Source of the DNA: Arthrobacter sp. ISL-65
GTDB taxonomy: Bacteria > Actinomycetota > Actinomycetes > Actinomycetales > Micrococcaceae
DNA length: 51,050 bases
Assembly: GCF_018613795.1 (NCBI RefSeq)
Contig: NZ_JAGGPN010000044.1
Coordinates: 1 to 51,050, forward strand
Direction of reading: 5' to 3'
The notes beneath the pieces are model-generated. The model saw only the letters and a program-made list of their open reading frames with translations. It was not told the DNA's origin and did not search any database. A program made the position numbers and the translations under genes. Positions 50,585 through 51,050 of the stretch are shown here, in pieces; position 1 is the first letter of the stretch, and every line of letters starts with the position of its first letter.

Positions 50585-51050
50585 ATGCCTACACGTGTTC
50601 ACGAGTTTGCCTGGCCTGATCGGGTCGTCGTTGGCACCATTGGCCTTCCGGGGGCGCGCACGTTCTACCTGCAGGTGCGCGCAGGGACGCAGATCGTGAG
50701 TATTGCCCTGGAGAAGCAGCAGTCGGCCCTGCTCGCCGAGAAGATCGACGAAATTCTCGACCAGCTCATCACCGTCGAGGGCAACCCCTTCAGCGTTCCC
50801 ACCAGTACTCCCATTGAACTTGTCGACAATGACCAGCTCGAGGCCGTTCAGGAGCAGTTTCGGACCGGCGCCATGAGCTTAGGTTGGGACCCAACGACGG
50901 CGCAGGTCGTTATAGAGGCCTACCCCATCACCGATGTCGATGCTGATGACAACGACGAATCCGGTGATGAGGACGGCGGTAACGAGCCCGAAATGCTGCT
51001 GGTGCGAATGCCGGTCGGCACCGCCCGGGCATTCGCCGAGCGCGCCCGTG
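50585..51050 (+). CDS. DUF3090 protein, N-terminal 155 residues (runs off the window)
   Basis: MPTRVHEFAWPDRVVVGTIG, then GARTFYLQVRAGTQIVSIAL and EKQQSALLAEKIDEILDQLI, followed by an acidic insert (DVDADDNDESGDEDGGNEPE) and MLLVRMPVGTARAFAERAR at the edge. This is the DUF3090 (TIGR03847) family, conserved across actinobacteria and normally adjacent to the phosphomutase-like gene found just upstream. The function is unsettled. It anchors the right end of the window in core chromosome. Confidence 0.93.
   Translation, partial: MPTRVHEFAWPDRVVVGTIGLPGARTFYLQVRAGTQIVSIALEKQQSALLAEKIDEILDQLITVEGNPFSVPTSTPIELVDNDQLEAVQEQFRTGAMSLGWDPTTAQVVIEAYPITDVDADDNDESGDEDGGNEPEMLLVRMPVGTARAFAERAR

Overview
The window looks like chromosomal DNA of a high-GC actinobacterium of the Micrococcaceae (Arthrobacter / Pseudarthrobacter / Paenarthrobacter type). 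The evidence is the GC-rich codon use, actinobacterial small-protein families (DUF4235, PRC-barrel/DUF2382, DUF2188, CsbD, proline-rich peptides), and the actinobacterial phosphomutase-DUF3090 pair at the right edge. Gene calls come from reading translations, motifs and start sites by eye; no database search was run.

Left third (1-24 kb): a gene-poor, decaying accessory region rich in small stress-type genes: two cold-shock proteins, CsbD, PRC-barrel/DUF2382, DUF2188, DUF1508, DUF4235, an SRPBCC protein, a TrkH-type potassium transporter and an immunity-like protein. It contains many broken genes (DHFR-like, isochorismatase-like, ZIP, Na+/H+ antiporter, MFS) and several repeat families. The repeats include a 379-bp near-identical direct repeat, a 73-bp hairpin repeat upstream of two stress genes, a 41-bp repeat, and one intact DNA/RNA non-specific endonuclease gene with three truncated remnants of the same gene within about 8 kb.

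Middle (24-39 kb): an intact, compact catabolic locus. A divergent aromatic-acid type MFS transporter faces a long operon. In order the operon encodes an aldehyde dehydrogenase, RidA, an FNR/2Fe-2S oxygenase reductase, a two-domain extradiol-type VOC dioxygenase with an H-H-E triad, an alpha/beta hydrolase, two SDRs, a thiamine-diphosphate enzyme, a degenerate alpha/beta hydrolase, a 72-aa protein, a Rieske oxygenase, a 106-aa protein and a second RidA, followed by a strong terminator. An aspartate-dehydrogenase-like gene, a MarR regulator and a cupin follow. The set suggests uptake, oxygenation and ring cleavage of an aromatic or amine-bearing aromatic compound, with dehydrogenase, RidA, ThDP enzyme and ALDH handling imine, keto-acid and aldehyde intermediates. 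The substrate is not evident. A shared motif, ATCTTAryACTG, in the operon promoter and in the marR-cupin intergenic region suggests one MarR regulon.

Right part (39-48 kb): a decayed second ThDP-enzyme gene, then a second catabolic locus: a GntR/FCD regulator, an ornithine-cyclodeaminase/mu-crystallin protein, a Tat-exported amidohydrolase and a chlorohydrolase-like amidohydrolase on the minus strand. Divergent from these are a DUF3100 membrane transporter and a cytosine-deaminase-like amidohydrolase. Two identical 12-bp palindromes (TTGGTATACCAA) lie in its promoter regions. The final 2-3 kb hold non-coding hairpins, an IS701-type transposase remnant, and the start of core chromosome (a frameshifted phosphomutase-like gene and DUF3090).
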